A stretch of DNA of 64,000 bases, taken from NCBI GenBank assembly GCA_943788425.1, contig CALSQF010000001.1:369620-433619 (forward strand), given 5' to 3'. Source of the stretch: an uncultured Planktomarina sp. (GTDB lineage Bacteria; Pseudomonadota; Alphaproteobacteria; Rhodobacterales; Rhodobacteraceae). The notes below the pieces were generated by a model, which was given only the letters and a program-made list of their open reading frames with translations, ran no database searches and was not told the origin of the DNA. Shown piece after piece: positions 46,934 to 58,307 of the stretch; position 1 is the stretch's first letter, and each line of letters starts with the position of its first letter. Both the position numbers and the translations under genes were made by a program.

Positions 46934-47703
46934 CCTGACCCTTTCAGGTAGATCGTTTTTTGCCGCGGGTTCATCGCCGGCACATCCAGCACCATGCAGA
47001 CATCCACCGTATTGAACGCCGCATCTACATAGGCCCCCTCACCGACACAGCCTCCCAAGCGCAGATAAGCCTTAATCAAAGCTGGCATTGCGCGCAGCGC
47101 CGCCAGACGATCAATTTCAAAATTCCCCGAAGCGCCCAGCGGCACGGCGCCCGCTCCAATCGCTTTCGGGCGCAATGCAGCCTGCGCCAGATGCTCCCGG
47201 CCGAGCAAGGACAGTGGTGCGGTGAGCGCACAGAGATCAGTACCGGCAAAACTAGCCGTGCCAAAGAGGATTTCCGCACCCTGATGCGTCACATGCTGGG
47301 CCAAAGCTTGCCACAGATAAAACATCGCCACCCCTCCCCGGTAGGGCTTGCGCAGACAAGACCGGCCAAGCTCCATCATGGGCCGGCCGGTTTGCACCAG
47401 CGGCGCAAGATCGAATTCTGACGCCGTGTAAAACCCGCCTGCGGCCTCTGCGCCAGCTTGGGTCATCATACGGTAAACGCCTACAAGCTGCTCGGCCAAA
47501 TCCGCGCCGCGGGCCCGGTCCAGCATCATCAAATGCTCAGAGTGGGCATCAAAAGCATCGGCTTCAATCTCGAGATAATGATTGACCGCCGGCCCGCTGG
47601 CGCCCAACTCCCGTACAAAAACATCATAGCGCAAACGCTGCACCGCCCAAAGATCTTCCGCGTCCTTGGCCAGCCGCACTTCAAATTCCGAAGGCATCAG
47701 CAT
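46930..47703 (-). CDS. olsB: L-ornithine N-acyltransferase (OlsB type)
   Basis: This 257-residue GNAT-fold protein has the OlsB segments AVQRLRYDVFVRELGA near 19-34, LMELGRSCLRKPYRGG and GCVGEGAYVDAAFNTVDVCMVLD. It attaches a hydroxyacyl group to ornithine, the first step in ornithine lipids, which are common in marine Rhodobacterales under low phosphate. olsA follows with a 4-bp overlap. No Pho box was noted. Confidence 0.88.
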   Translation of the reverse strand: MLMPSEFEVRLAKDAEDLWAVQRLRYDVFVRELGASGPAVNHYLEIEADAFDAHSEHLMMLDRARGADLAEQLVGVYRMMTQAGAEAAGGFYTASEFDLAPLVQTGRPMMELGRSCLRKPYRGGVAMFYLWQALAQHVTHQGAEILFGTASFAGTDLCALTAPLSLLGREHLAQAALRPKAIGAGAVPLGASGNFEIDRLAALRAMPALIKAYLRLGGCVGEGAYVDAAFNTVDVCMVLDVPAMNPRQKTIYLKGSG

Positions 47704-47775
47704 CGCGGCGCACCCGCTTGGGACAGCTTGACAAAGATGATTATTTTAGCGTTACGTCTCAACATGTTATATTAA

Positions 47776-47952
47776 TTAGTGTACTAAGATTAAAACAATA
47801 CGAGACCCATCAATGACAACCTTTCCAGCTTCTGGAAAATTCACAGTGATGTGATTGTTGATGTTGGACTGCACCTGACCTATGCCCCAATCGGGCTGAT
47901 TGGGGTGTTGCACGCGCTGACCGGGCTCTAAAAATGAATTTAAATTTTCCAT
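47776..47952 (-). CDS. DUF3553 family small protein
   Basis: This frame encodes 58 residues: MENLNSFLEPGQRVQHPNQP, DWGIGQVQSNINNHITVNFP, ending KVVIDGSRIVLI. It is the DUF3553 family, with unknown function. GAGGG lies just before the ATG at 47952. It is divergent from the broken chpT gene across 25 bp; DUF3553 genes often neighbour chpT in Rhodobacterales. Confidence 0.85.
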   Translation of the reverse strand: MENLNSFLEPGQRVQHPNQPDWGIGQVQSNINNHITVNFPEAGKVVIDGSRIVLILVH

Positions 47953-47977
47953 GGACCCTCTTTTTCGAAGCCGTTAT

Positions 47978-48429
47978 ATGACAGAAAAACCCAATATAAC
48001 AGCCCTTGTCGCAGCCCGCATGTGCCATATTTTGGCCAGTCCTATAGGTGCCATTTACAATGGCGTTGAGCTTGTGGAGTTGACAGGCAAAACCCTCGGC
48101 CAGGAGGGATAATTGGTCAAAGCCAGCGTCAACGCGGCCGTCGCAAAGCTAAAACTCTTCCGCATCGCCTTTGGTCAATTTAATGTGGATGAAATTTTAA
48201 ATGCTACCGAGATTTCAGCCGTGCAAACAGCTTGGAATTCACCGGCCGTATTCACGTCGATTTTGTCCCCAAGCAATTACTGAAGACGGATATGAAAACC
48301 TGTCTTTTAATACTGCAATCTATCCAAGTCGCCATGCCGCAGGGGGCCAAAGTGGTGGTTAAAATTACAGAGTGGCGCCGGATCATCCATGCCATCGGTC
48401 CCAAGGTCACTTTTGATGACGCGCTATGA
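47978..48429 (+). pseudogene. chpT: ChpT-like histidine phosphotransferase, broken
   Basis: From the ATG at 47978 the frame reads NITALVAARMCHILASPIGA, IYNGVELVELTG, which is the ChpT dimerisation helix with the phospho-acceptor His kept but the following Asp replaced by Ile. A TAA interrupts at 48110. It continues LVKASVNAAVAKLKLFRIAF, then a shift near 48220, and the last part VPKQLLKTDMKTCLLILQ to TGA 48427 belongs to the next frame. ChpT normally passes phosphate from CckA to CtrA, so this copy cannot. Confidence 0.75.
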
Positions 48430-48593
48430 TTCGCCCTCACGCAAGAGCAGATCGCGCCCGACATCCCCCCAAACATGTGCAATTTGCAATCTTAAAGGTG
48501 CTTGATTTGCCACTGCAACTCCATCGCAGCGCAATAGAAATGACTGTCAGTTTTTGACGGCGTCTTCGCCGCCGCGCTTGGGTGCACTTAGAT
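48430..48593. other. Non-coding interval between chpT remnant and proA
   Basis: No gene was found here. A GC-rich hairpin is visible at about 48550-48571 (GGCG...CGCC), but there is no T-run on either strand, so it is not called a terminator. Confidence 0.5.
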
Positions 48594-49850
48594 TTAAGCG
48601 CGCACCGCGCCATCCCCACGCACCAAATATTTGAAACTTGTGAGCTGGGCCGCACCGACGGGGCCGCGTGCATGCATTTTTCCTGTCGCAATGCCAATTT
48701 CAGCACCCATGCCAAACTCTCCCCCATCGGCAAATTGCGTTGAGGCATTATTCATCAAAATTGCGCTGTCCAGCCGTTCAAAGAAACGGTCCACGGCGCG
48801 GCCATCTTCAGCCATGATACAATCTGTGTGATTGGAGCCATATCGGCGGATATGAGCAATCGCCTCATCGACATTGGCCACGGTTCTCGCCGCAATCTCC
48901 ATGTCCAAGAATTCTTTGCCCCAGTGGTCAGCCTCAGCCGGTTGGGTGCCAGCAATCGCTTGTAGGGTTGTGTCCGCGTCAACCACAACTCCTTTGTCCA
49001 TCAAAGCCTGGATCACCTCCGAGCCCCAGCTGGCGGCGATATGGTCATGCATAAGCAAACATTCAGCCGCGCCGCAAATTCCCGTGCGGCGGGTCTTTGC
49101 ATTGAGCACTACATCCAGGGTTTTTTGCCGATCCGCTGACGCATCTATATAGATATGCACAATACCTTCCAAATGCGAAAAGACCGGCACCCGGGCCTCA
49201 CGCTGCACCAATCCCACAAGCCCTTTGCCCCCGCGCGGCACAATCACATCGATCGTATCGACCATAGTGAGCATTTCGCTCACCGCAGCCCGATCACGGG
49301 TCGGCACCAATTGAATGGTCGCCTCGGGCAAACCTGCGGCAACCACCCCTTTGACCAGGGCCTTATGGATGGCGGTGGACGAATGAAACCCTTCCGATCC
49401 CCCGCGCAGAATGACAGCATTGCCAGCCTTAAGGCAGAGGGCGCCTGCATCCGCAGTCACATTGGGGCGGCTTTCATAGATCACACCGATGACACCCAAG
49501 GGCGTGCGCACACGCTTAATTTGCAGCCCATTGGGGCGTTGCCACTCTTCAAGCACCTGCCCCACAGGGTCTTCCTGCTCAGCCACCGCGCGCAGCCCAT
49601 CGACCATGTTGCGAATGCGGTCTTCATCAAGCATCAAACGGTCCAGCATAGCCACCGAAAGACCTTTTTCGCGGCCGTAATCCATATCGAGCGCGTTGGC
49701 CTCTATGATATCGGCCTTTGCGGCCCAAACATATTCAGCCGCCCCAATCAGGGCCGCATGTTTCCGCTCAGCGGTGGCAAATCCAAGTTCTGCCGCGGCG
49801 GCCTTTGCGGCGATCCCAATCTGTTTAAGAGTTGCCTTCACATCCATCAT
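48594..49850 (-). CDS. proA: Glutamate-5-semialdehyde dehydrogenase (gamma-glutamyl phosphate reductase)
   Basis: This 418-residue protein has the ProA motifs [12 protein letters not shown] with catalytic Cys near 257, [15 protein letters not shown], and [13 protein letters not shown]. It reduces gamma-glutamyl phosphate in proline synthesis. The first ATG is used. proB lies 15 bp upstream on the same strand. Confidence 0.96.
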   Translation of the reverse strand: MMDVKATLKQIGIAAKAAAAELGFATAERKHAALIGAAEYVWAAKADIIEANALDMDYGREKGLSVAMLDRLMLDEDRIRNMVDGLRAVAEQEDPVGQVLEEWQRPNGLQIKRVRTPLGVIGVIYESRPNVTADAGALCLKAGNAVILRGGSEGFHSSTAIHKALVKGVVAAGLPEATIQLVPTRDRAAVSEMLTMVDTIDVIVPRGGKGLVGLVQREARVPVFSHLEGIVHIYIDASADRQKTLDVVLNAKTRRTGICGAAECLLMHDHIAASWGSEVIQALMDKGVVVDADTTLQAIAGTQPAEADHWGKEFLDMEIAARTVANVDEAIAHIRRYGSNHTDCIMAEDGRAVDRFFERLDSAILMNNASTQFADGGEFGMGAEIGIATGKMHARGPVGAAQLTSFKYLVRGDGAVRA

Positions 49851-49865
49851 CGTCTCCCAACAGTC

Positions 49866-52003
<2,138 letters not shown>

Positions 52004-52028
52004 TCATCTAGCCTTAGCCGATAGAGGG

Positions 52029-52529
52029 TTACGGGCGCAGGCTCAAGCCTTGCCTGCAATTTCCCCACCCCCTTACCAAATTCTTGATCCCCAGCTTGCG
52101 CAAAACGGCGCCACCGGCCGCACAGTCGTCAAAATGATCCGCCCCAACCTCACAAAGATCGAATTTTCGCATAAAATAGTCTAAAAACACGCCCATGGCC
52201 TCGGAAGCATATCCCAGGCCCCAGTGCCGCGGATCAATGAAATAGGCAAAATTGCACGGGGTGTGCTGCGAATTTGGACCAATCCCTGCCACACCGATCA
52301 CACCCCGCTGAACCATCACAATCGCCGCACAAAAGCGCGGCGTGCCGCGGTACGTCCGCGCAGTGAGCCAAGCCTGCACTGCCGCCTTAGGCAAGGGCGT
52401 ACGGATCGAGGCCAGCATCAGCGCCACCGATGGATGACCGCCAATCCGCTGAATCGCAGGCCAGTCTTCCAGAACCAAAGGACATAGAAGTAAGCGTTTG
52501 GTCCTCACCTCGAAATGGCCTTCGCCCAC
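52029..52529 (-). CDS. GNAT family N-acetyltransferase
   Basis: This 166-residue protein is of the RimJ/RimL-like GNAT type: TKRLLLCPLVLEDWPAIQRI and FIDPRHWGLGYASEAMGVFL with the acetyl-CoA-binding GLGYA motif. Substrate unknown. The start is the GTG/ATG at 52529. It lies 6 bp from the next GNAT gene on the same strand. Confidence 0.85.
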   Translation of the reverse strand: MGEGHFEVRTKRLLLCPLVLEDWPAIQRIGGHPSVALMLASIRTPLPKAAVQAWLTARTYRGTPRFCAAIVMVQRGVIGVAGIGPNSQHTPCNFAYFIDPRHWGLGYASEAMGVFLDYFMRKFDLCEVGADHFDDCAAGGAVLRKLGIKNLVRGWGNCRQGLSLRP

Positions 52530-52535
52530 TATATC

Positions 52536-53072
52536 TCAGTCCATCGACCTAAGATATGTCCAGGTGGCAACGGTGGTTTTACGGGCCACACAAAAGGATT
52601 CTGCATCGCCAAGATAGGAAAATCCCATATCGGTTAGCACCCGCGCTGAGCGCGCATTGTCTTGAAAGACTTCGGCAAATAGAGTTTTGCTTTCCTGCGG
52701 ATTGGCTTGGATCAGTGTCTCCACCGCTTCACGCGCCAGTCCAATGCTCCAAAAAGCAGGGGCCAACCAATAGCCCAGCTCGCCTTGCCGACGATCAAGC
52801 CGTTTAAGCCCAATAATCCCGAAAACCTCCGCCAAATCAGATTTACTACCATCAAGAACCCAAACATCCTCGACGCGCGCGGGATTCTGCGCTTGCTCTA
52901 TAAAGGCATCAATGGCGCCGGACGGTAGGGGATGAGGGATGGAGCGCGTGGGGCCGGACACGCGAATATCGCCCGCGTATAGTCCAATTAGCCCCGCATC
53001 AGATTTGCGGATTGGGCGCAGGGAGAGGCGCGCGCTTTCAAAGGTATACTGGGTCCGGATCGGCGATATCAT
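52536..53072 (-). CDS. GNAT family N-acetyltransferase
   Basis: This protein of about 178 residues has the typical start ESARLSLRPIRKSDAGLIG and GYWLAPAFWSIGLAREAVETL with the motif A GLAREA. Substrate unknown. The ATG at 53072 overlaps the LysE gene stop by 4 bp, so the two GNATs and LysE form one operon. An open frame continues to 53228 but is not needed. Confidence 0.86.
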   Translation of the reverse strand: MISPIRTQYTFESARLSLRPIRKSDAGLIGLYAGDIRVSGPTRSIPHPLPSGAIDAFIEQAQNPARVEDVWVLDGSKSDLAEVFGIIGLKRLDRRQGELGYWLAPAFWSIGLAREAVETLIQANPQESKTLFAEVFQDNARSARVLTDMGFSYLGDAESFCVARKTTVATWTYLRSMD

Positions 53073-53677
53073 GACCCAATTCCGCCACCAAACAGGGCAT
53101 AAAATACCGTGGCTACAGTCAAAAATGACAGCAGAAGAAACACAAACCGCTCTGCGCGGGTGCCTTGTATCGTGACGGCAATCAGCTGCCCTGCCCCGGC
53201 CCAAATGGGATGGAGAAGCATCTGGCACGCCAGCAACACCGCCGCGATGCTCACTGTCGCCGTAAATGTCGTGGCGCTAGGGGTCACAAAACTGGTGAAT
53301 GCCGCCGTAATCATGCCCCACGCTTTCGGATTAAGAGGATGTACGATCAAACCGGCCAAAAACCCTGGTGGTGGCCCATCCGTCTGATCAGCTTTGAGCC
53401 GCATATTGGCCACGCGCCAGGCCAAATAAACAATATAGGCCGCCGAGAGATATTTCATCGCCAAAAATACCCCAGGTGCCGATTGCGCCAGTTGCATTAA
53501 GCCAAAGCCCAACGGCCAGATGATCAGCTGTTTTCCCACAACAACACCAGCCACAAAAGGCAAAGCCCGCCGCAACCCATAGCCAGCCCCAGTCGCCAAA
53601 AGCGCCATATTCGCCGGTCCTGGCGTGCCAATTTGCGACAGGGCAAACAGGGTTAATGCAATGAGTTCAACAGGCAT
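53069..53677 (-). CDS. LysE family translocator
   Basis: This protein of about 202 residues has six predicted membrane segments and the LysE-type start ALTLFALSQIGTPGPANMAL, with LLATGAGYGLRRALPFVAGV and VHPLNPKAWGMITAAF. It exports amino acids or similar small molecules. The ATG at 53677 gives the family start; the open frame reaches 53716. Confidence 0.9.
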   Translation of the reverse strand: MPVELIALTLFALSQIGTPGPANMALLATGAGYGLRRALPFVAGVVVGKQLIIWPLGFGLMQLAQSAPGVFLAMKYLSAAYIVYLAWRVANMRLKADQTDGPPPGFLAGLIVHPLNPKAWGMITAAFTSFVTPSATTFTATVSIAAVLLACQMLLHPIWAGAGQLIAVTIQGTRAERFVFLLLSFLTVATVFYALFGGGIGS

Positions 53678-53734
53678 TGTTGGGCTCCAAACTTGGCCAT
53701 GCAGCACAGCGCGCAAAGCACTTTAGGGAATACG

Positions 53735-53766
53735 AAAAAAGGGACCGGCCTTTCAGCCGATCCCTT
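53735..53766 (-). terminator. Rho-independent terminator of rplU-rpmA
   Basis: On the minus strand AAGGGATCGGC pairs with GCCGGTCCCTT, an 11-bp stem with one T-G pair and a short TGAAAG loop, followed by T residues. It stands about 27 bp past the rpmA stop. Confidence 0.85.
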
Positions 53767-53792
53767 AAATAGATAAACTTGAAAGGTTCGGC

Positions 53793-54062
53793 TTATTCAG
53801 CGGCTTCCGCGGCTGGCACTACTGAGATAAACTGACGTCTTTTGAGACCTTTGTGGAACTTTACATTGCCCTCAACAGTTGCAAAGATGGTGTGATCTTT
53901 GCCCATGCCAACACCTTCACCCGGCCAAAACTTCGTGCCGCGCTGGCGCACAATGATATTGCCTGGAATTGCGTCCTGACCACCATAGAGTTTTACACCT
54001 AAGCGACGTCCCGCTGAGTCGCGACCGTTACGGGATGAACCACCTGCTTTTTTATGTGCCAT
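53793..54062 (-). CDS. rpmA: 50S ribosomal protein L27
   Basis: This 89-residue protein starts [20 protein letters not shown] and has [20 protein letters not shown], as in L27. It supports the peptidyl transferase centre. It lies 6 bp downstream of rplU on the same strand. Confidence 0.97.
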   Translation of the reverse strand: MAHKKAGGSSRNGRDSAGRRLGVKLYGGQDAIPGNIIVRQRGTKFWPGEGVGMGKDHTIFATVEGNVKFHKGLKRRQFISVVPAAEAAE

Positions 54063-54068
54063 CTGTGA

Positions 54069-54659
54069 TTACTCCTTATCAGCTGCTGGTTTTTTCGCCG
54101 CTGGCTTCTTAGCCACTGGCTTTTTAGCAGCTGCTGTTTTCGCTGCAGGCTTTTCAGCAGACACTTTCGCTGCCGCTGGCTTTTTTGCGGTTGCTGGCTT
54201 TTTCGCGGCTGCAGATTTTTTCGCAGCGGCAGGTTTTGCCGAGGCTTTTTTGGCTGATGGCTTTTTCTCTGCCGGAGCGGCTTCAACCACCGGGGTCGCC
54301 ACATAGGGCACTGAGCCCGCGCCTATTGCGGCTTTCACGCCGGATTTGTCAGCGCCTTTTTCCAAGATGTCTTTGATCCGCACCAAAGTCAGCTTCTGGC
54401 GGTGGCCTTTTGTGCGCTTGGAAGAGTGCTTCCGACGGCGCTTTACGAAGTTGATTGTTTTTGGACCTTTGATTTGGTCGATGACTTCGGCTTGAACACC
54501 AGCGCCAGCGATCATCGGTGCACCGACTGTGCTGCCAACCATCAAAACTTCGTTGAATTGAATCATCTCGCCAGCATCAGCTGCCAGCTTTTCGACGCGC
54601 AGAACATCACCGGATTGTACCCGATATTGCTTGCCGCCGGTTTTCATTACCGCAAACAT
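54069..54659 (-). CDS. rplU: 50S ribosomal protein L21 with long Lys/Ala-rich tail
   Basis: Residues 1 to about 103 form the L21 domain: MFAVMKTGGKQYRVQSGDVL, then KRRRKHSSKRTKGHRQKLTL near 75-94. From about 125 to 196 follows a low-complexity tail of AKKP-type repeats with Pro, Lys and Ala. Usual L21 has about 103 residues, so the tail nearly doubles it. The tail may contact rRNA, or be dispensable; its role is unknown. It sits before rpmA in the standard order. Confidence 0.95.
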   Translation of the reverse strand: MFAVMKTGGKQYRVQSGDVLRVEKLAADAGEMIQFNEVLMVGSTVGAPMIAGAGVQAEVIDQIKGPKTINFVKRRRKHSSKRTKGHRQKLTLVRIKDILEKGADKSGVKAAIGAGSVPYVATPVVEAAPAEKKPSAKKASAKPAAAKKSAAAKKPATAKKPAAAKVSAEKPAAKTAAAKKPVAKKPAAKKPAADKE

Positions 54660-54826
54660 TTGCGTTTCCTTTGTTTTTTCGCGCCTTTCGGTCCCCGCTT
54701 GGGTGTTTTGGCCAAGGCCACCTCAGACAGCGCGCCTGCATGTACAGACGTACTACACTAAAATGCGACCCACTCTGGCCCGCATTCCGCGCTTATTCAT
54801 GGGATTGGCTTTGAAGTCAAGCCTCT

Positions 54827-55648
54827 TCACAGCTCTTGAGTTGGCGTTAAGTTTACCATCTCGAGAGCCATGCGTTCAAAACGATCTGCCATAATGGTGA
54901 AGTGAATTGCATTCATCAACTCATAGACTTCCATCATCTGTGGCATCGCCAGAGCATCACGATAAATTTCCATTTCACGGTCTGTGAAATCACGGTAGGT
55001 AAAGGCATTGGCGATAATCAAATTGTCTGTCATGGTCTGGCGCACCTCATCGTCTTGCTGGGCCAACATGGCTCTAAGATCCACCTCATCAAACCGCTGG
55101 TCAATCAGGCCGGCCAAGGAGGCGGCCATCAAGAATCGCACCTGCACCTCCCGATAGGCTTTTATGGTCGCGCCCACATATCCAATGCTCTCGGCCATAT
55201 CGAAAAAATACTGCGGCTGCGGCGATCCACGCGCGGTCAGCGCCTGCGCCAAACGCGCGCCCTCAACCTCGCGATCTTCGAACTCCAGGGCATGGCTTTC
55301 GTTTTCAGCAGTCACAAGTTTCTGTCCAAGGTCTGAGCCGTAAAACCCCGTGGCATGGGCCAAAACATCCTCTGTCAGGGCCTTGTCCAAAATCTCCAAA
55401 GCATCGCTTTTTAAAGCCTCCGGCTCAAAGATACGATCAGCAAGCCGTGACCAGCTGAGGCCAAAGTCATCCGCATCAAGGCCCAACATCGTCGGCGCAT
55501 CCCGCGCAGACAGGCGCATGGATTCAAGCGCCGCATCAAAACCAGTCACTGCCATAAATTCAGTAATCTGCGCGCGGTCTGCCGCTTTTGCCGGCATCAC
55601 CGCCCAAAACAGCAGTGCTATCGCAAGTAATATTTTACGCATGGCCAT
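54827..55648 (-). CDS. DUF2059 domain-containing secreted protein
   Basis: This protein of about 273 residues begins with a signal peptide (AMRKILLAIALLFWAVMPAKAA, cut near residue 22) and has a helical DUF2059-like part with FYGSDLGQKLVTAENESHAL and YRDFTDREMEIYRDAL. Function is unknown; it is likely periplasmic. The ATG at 55648 is used, although the frame is open to 55705. It lies 72 bp downstream of the EnvZ-like kinase gene on the same strand. Confidence 0.8.
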   Translation of the reverse strand: MAMRKILLAIALLFWAVMPAKAADRAQITEFMAVTGFDAALESMRLSARDAPTMLGLDADDFGLSWSRLADRIFEPEALKSDALEILDKALTEDVLAHATGFYGSDLGQKLVTAENESHALEFEDREVEGARLAQALTARGSPQPQYFFDMAESIGYVGATIKAYREVQVRFLMAASLAGLIDQRFDEVDLRAMLAQQDDEVRQTMTDNLIIANAFTYRDFTDREMEIYRDALAMPQMMEVYELMNAIHFTIMADRFERMALEMVNLTPTQEL

Positions 55649-55720
55649 CACAACTTTGCCCCTATGAGTTTCAATAGTATCTATAACCAAGCCTAAAAAT
55701 TTCAACTAAAGATCAAAACA

Positions 55721-57013
55721 TCACAGCGGTAGACGGATATCCGCCGATAATCCGCCGAGTTTCACACTATCACTCAAGACCAGCTGCCCCCCATGCAACC
55801 GCGCAACATCCGCAGCGATGGCCAGACCCAGTCCAACACCGCCACCTTGATTTTGCCCCCGCGCCACCTCAAGCCGCACAAAGGGCTTGGCTGCCGCGTC
55901 GCGCTGCGCCTCCGGAATGCCGGGCCCATCGTCGTGCACACAGATCCGCACGCCCGACTCCTCGAAATGAAGCGTCAAAATACTCTCGGAGCCATAGCGG
56001 CCTGCATTAACCAAAAGATTCTCAATCGCCCGTCCAATCGGCACCGGCCGCAGAGCACAGAGCCGCGGCACGCCGGCCAGCTCAAAACGCGCCGGAGGTG
56101 TCATCCGCTCAGCCAGCTGTGCGCCAAGCGCCAAAAGATCCACATCCTCCACCGGATCGGCCGCCAAATCGCGCGCATAATTCAAAAAAGAATCCACCAT
56201 CATCTGCATCGCAGAGACATCTTTCTTTAAATCCTCAACCTCTGGCCCCTCCATGAGCTCCAAAGCCAGTTGCAAGCGCGTGATGGGGGTGCGCAAATCG
56301 TGGCTCACGCCGCTAAGCATCATGGTCCGCTGCTCAATTTGCCGTTCAATCCGGTCTCGCATATCTAAAAATGCCTGCCCCGCAGCCCGCACCTCCAGCG
56401 CTCCAGCCGGGCTAAGCGCCACCCGTTGGCCCCGCCCAAAAGCAGCCGAGGCCACCGAAAGCCGCTTAATCGGCCGCAATTGATTGCGCAAAAACATATA
56501 GGCAATCAACGTCATGAAAATGCCCGTAAAAACCATCAAAACGAGCACTTGATGCGGATTTGACGCGGAGACCCGATCGCGACTAACTGTCAGCTTTATG
56601 GGCCCCTTTGCGGTCATAAGCCCAAGTGCAACAAAATCCAAATCCGACAGATCAATCTCTCTAAGCCCATCAAGTCGGCTGCGCATCAACGGCATGATGG
56701 TGCGTCCAGAGATATCATAAAATACCATGCGATTGCCGCTTGGCACCCCGTCCCAAGAGCGCAGTTCGATCTTCAGTTCTTCCGCAAAGCCCTCTTGCAC
56801 CTCGGAAACGGACTGCCTCTCAAGCTCGCGCAGCACCAACTCGACCTCCAGTAAAAGGTTATTTGTCATTTGTGCCGTGACATCTTCAAAATGTCGTTGC
56901 ACAAAGACAGCAGCAACGGCCAATTGCAATGTCAGCATCGGCAAGAGCAAAATCGCCGCAGCACGGCCATAAAGTGTTCGGGGGGCGAATTGTTTTAAAA
57001 AGCGGCCTATCAT
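55721..57013 (-). CDS. EnvZ-like sensor histidine kinase
   Basis: This 430-residue membrane kinase has two transmembrane helices (about 18-38 and 157-175) around a periplasmic region, HAMP (about 177-228), HisKA with the phospho-His at 238 in GVSHDLRTPITRLQ, and HATPase (VNAGRYGSESI, DDGPGIP, GVGLGLAIAADV). It senses an envelope signal and phosphorylates an OmpR-like partner. No response regulator lies next to it. Its start and the MBL gene start are divergent and almost touch. Confidence 0.9.
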   Translation of the reverse strand: MIGRFLKQFAPRTLYGRAAAILLLPMLTLQLAVAAVFVQRHFEDVTAQMTNNLLLEVELVLRELERQSVSEVQEGFAEELKIELRSWDGVPSGNRMVFYDISGRTIMPLMRSRLDGLREIDLSDLDFVALGLMTAKGPIKLTVSRDRVSASNPHQVLVLMVFTGIFMTLIAYMFLRNQLRPIKRLSVASAAFGRGQRVALSPAGALEVRAAGQAFLDMRDRIERQIEQRTMMLSGVSHDLRTPITRLQLALELMEGPEVEDLKKDVSAMQMMVDSFLNYARDLAADPVEDVDLLALGAQLAERMTPPARFELAGVPRLCALRPVPIGRAIENLLVNAGRYGSESILTLHFEESGVRICVHDDGPGIPEAQRDAAAKPFVRLEVARGQNQGGGVGLGLAIAADVARLHGGQLVLSDSVKLGGLSADIRLPL

Positions 57014-57047
57014 GGGTGCAGCTTATCAACACGAGAGAGCAGAAGGA

Positions 57048-57923
57048 ATGGCAGAAACACCGGTCCCCAAAATCCGCCGTATTTTGGCACCCAACCCGTC
57101 TCCCATGACACATACCGGCACCAATACCTATTTGCTTGGGCTGCACGACATAGCCGTGATTGATCCCGGCCCAGATCACAACGCACATTTTGCCGCTATT
57201 TTGGCGGCCGTTAGCCCGTCTCAAAAGATTACAAAAATTTTGGTGACCCACTCGCATCTTGACCACGCCCCCTTAGCGCGGCGCCTCAGCACCCATTGCG
57301 GCGCGCCGATCTATGCCTATGGGGACAGCGGCGCGGGACGCAGCGCGCAGATGATCGCCCTAAGTGAGGCTGGCACGATTGGAGGTGGTGAAGGTGTCGA
57401 TTATGATTTCCAACCCGATATCACCCTAAAAGATGGCGCCGTTGTGGACCATGAAGGACAAGAGCTTATCGCAATTTGGACGCCTGGTCACTTCGGCAAT
57501 CACATGGCCTTTTCCTGGAACGGAGCACTCTTCAGTGGGGATCACGTTATGGCCTGGGCAAGTACGATGATATCGCCACCCGATGGTGACCTCGGTGCCT
57601 TCCGCCGCAGCTGTACCCAGCTGCAACAGCGCCGCGAAAGGCTCTACCTGCCCGGCCATGGCGATGCGATAGACGATGGCCCTGCCCGGCTGCATTGGCT
57701 TTTGGCGCATAGGCAGGACCGAGAATCGCAAATCATCTACCATTTGCAAGGTCAGCCCAATACCGCACAACGCTTGGTCGAAGCGATCTACACCGACATC
57801 GATCCCCGCCTCATTCACGCCGCAACACGCAATGTTTTGGCGCATTTGATCGACCTATGTGAGCGCAATTTAGCCACCTGTCAGGGACCAATTGACCTTC
57901 AGGCAAAATATTCTGTGATCTGA
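57048..57923 (+). CDS. MBL-fold metallo-hydrolase (LACTB2-like)
   Basis: This protein of about 291 residues has the metallo-beta-lactamase motif THSHLDHAPLARRL (HxHxDH) and further ligands in TPGHFGNHMAF and FSGDHVMAWAS. The C-terminal LYLPGHGDAIDDG and a winged-helix-like tail match the LACTB2 type, which may act on RNA or thioesters. The ATG at 57048 is preferred; an ATG at 57012 is also open and overlaps the opposite kinase start by 2 bp. Confidence 0.88.
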   Translation: MAETPVPKIRRILAPNPSPMTHTGTNTYLLGLHDIAVIDPGPDHNAHFAAILAAVSPSQKITKILVTHSHLDHAPLARRLSTHCGAPIYAYGDSGAGRSAQMIALSEAGTIGGGEGVDYDFQPDITLKDGAVVDHEGQELIAIWTPGHFGNHMAFSWNGALFSGDHVMAWASTMISPPDGDLGAFRRSCTQLQQRRERLYLPGHGDAIDDGPARLHWLLAHRQDRESQIIYHLQGQPNTAQRLVEAIYTDIDPRLIHAATRNVLAHLIDLCERNLATCQGPIDLQAKYSVI

Positions 57924-57986
57924 GGCGATTTTCGAATTTTTGGGCTAGACCTCCCAAACTCGCCCCGATATATGCGCACTCAGTGT

Positions 57987-58061
57987 TCCGGCGTAGCTCA
58001 GCGGTAGAGCAGTTGACTGTTAATCAATTGGTCGTAGGTTCGATCCCTACCGCCGGAGCCA
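57987..58061 (+). tRNA. tRNA-Asn (GTT)
   Basis: The sequence folds into a clover leaf: acceptor TCCGGCG pairs with CGCCGGA, D-arm GCTCAGCGGTAGAGC, anticodon stem around TTGACTGTTAATCAA with anticodon GTT, and T-arm GTAGGTTCGATCCCTAC. The CCA end is encoded. It is 75 nt with CCA. It stands at the edge of the IS-bracketed region. Confidence 0.96.
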
Positions 58062-58072
58062 TTTAAACTATA

Positions 58073-58109
58073 GGTGTCAATGACTTATGTCGCTGGCGCC
58101 TTTATTTTT
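58073..58109 (+). terminator. Weak terminator after tRNA-Asn
   Basis: GGTGTC (58073-58078) pairs with GGCGCC (58095-58100) with two wobbles, followed by TTTATTTTT. It lies about 11 bp past the tRNA. Confidence 0.5.
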
Positions 58110-58122
58110 GTGTATGACTAAA

Positions 58123-58142
58123 AGTTATAAACAGTTATAAAC
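58123..58142. repeat. Tandem perfect 10-bp direct repeat
   Basis: AGTTATAAAC occurs twice back to back, 62 bp after the tRNA-Asn 3' end. Short tandem repeats next to a tRNA can be arm-type sites for an integrase or simply chance. No integrase gene is present in the window. Confidence 0.55.
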
Positions 58143-58307
58143 ATTTTCAGATCAAAACTGTGAGTACTCTTGTTTCTTTTTGCCAAATGAAACACACTGG
58201 CTTTATGCCGAAGTACCTCAGAAATTTCACAGTGCTATTCTTCTCGATATTCGTTGGGGATTGGGCAATTGCGTGAGCAGCCTCATCTAACTGGGCCATG
58301 TTAATTG

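Noticed and set aside
48540-48580. Terminator hairpin after proA
   Set aside because: A GC hairpin is present but has no T-run on either strand in the right place.
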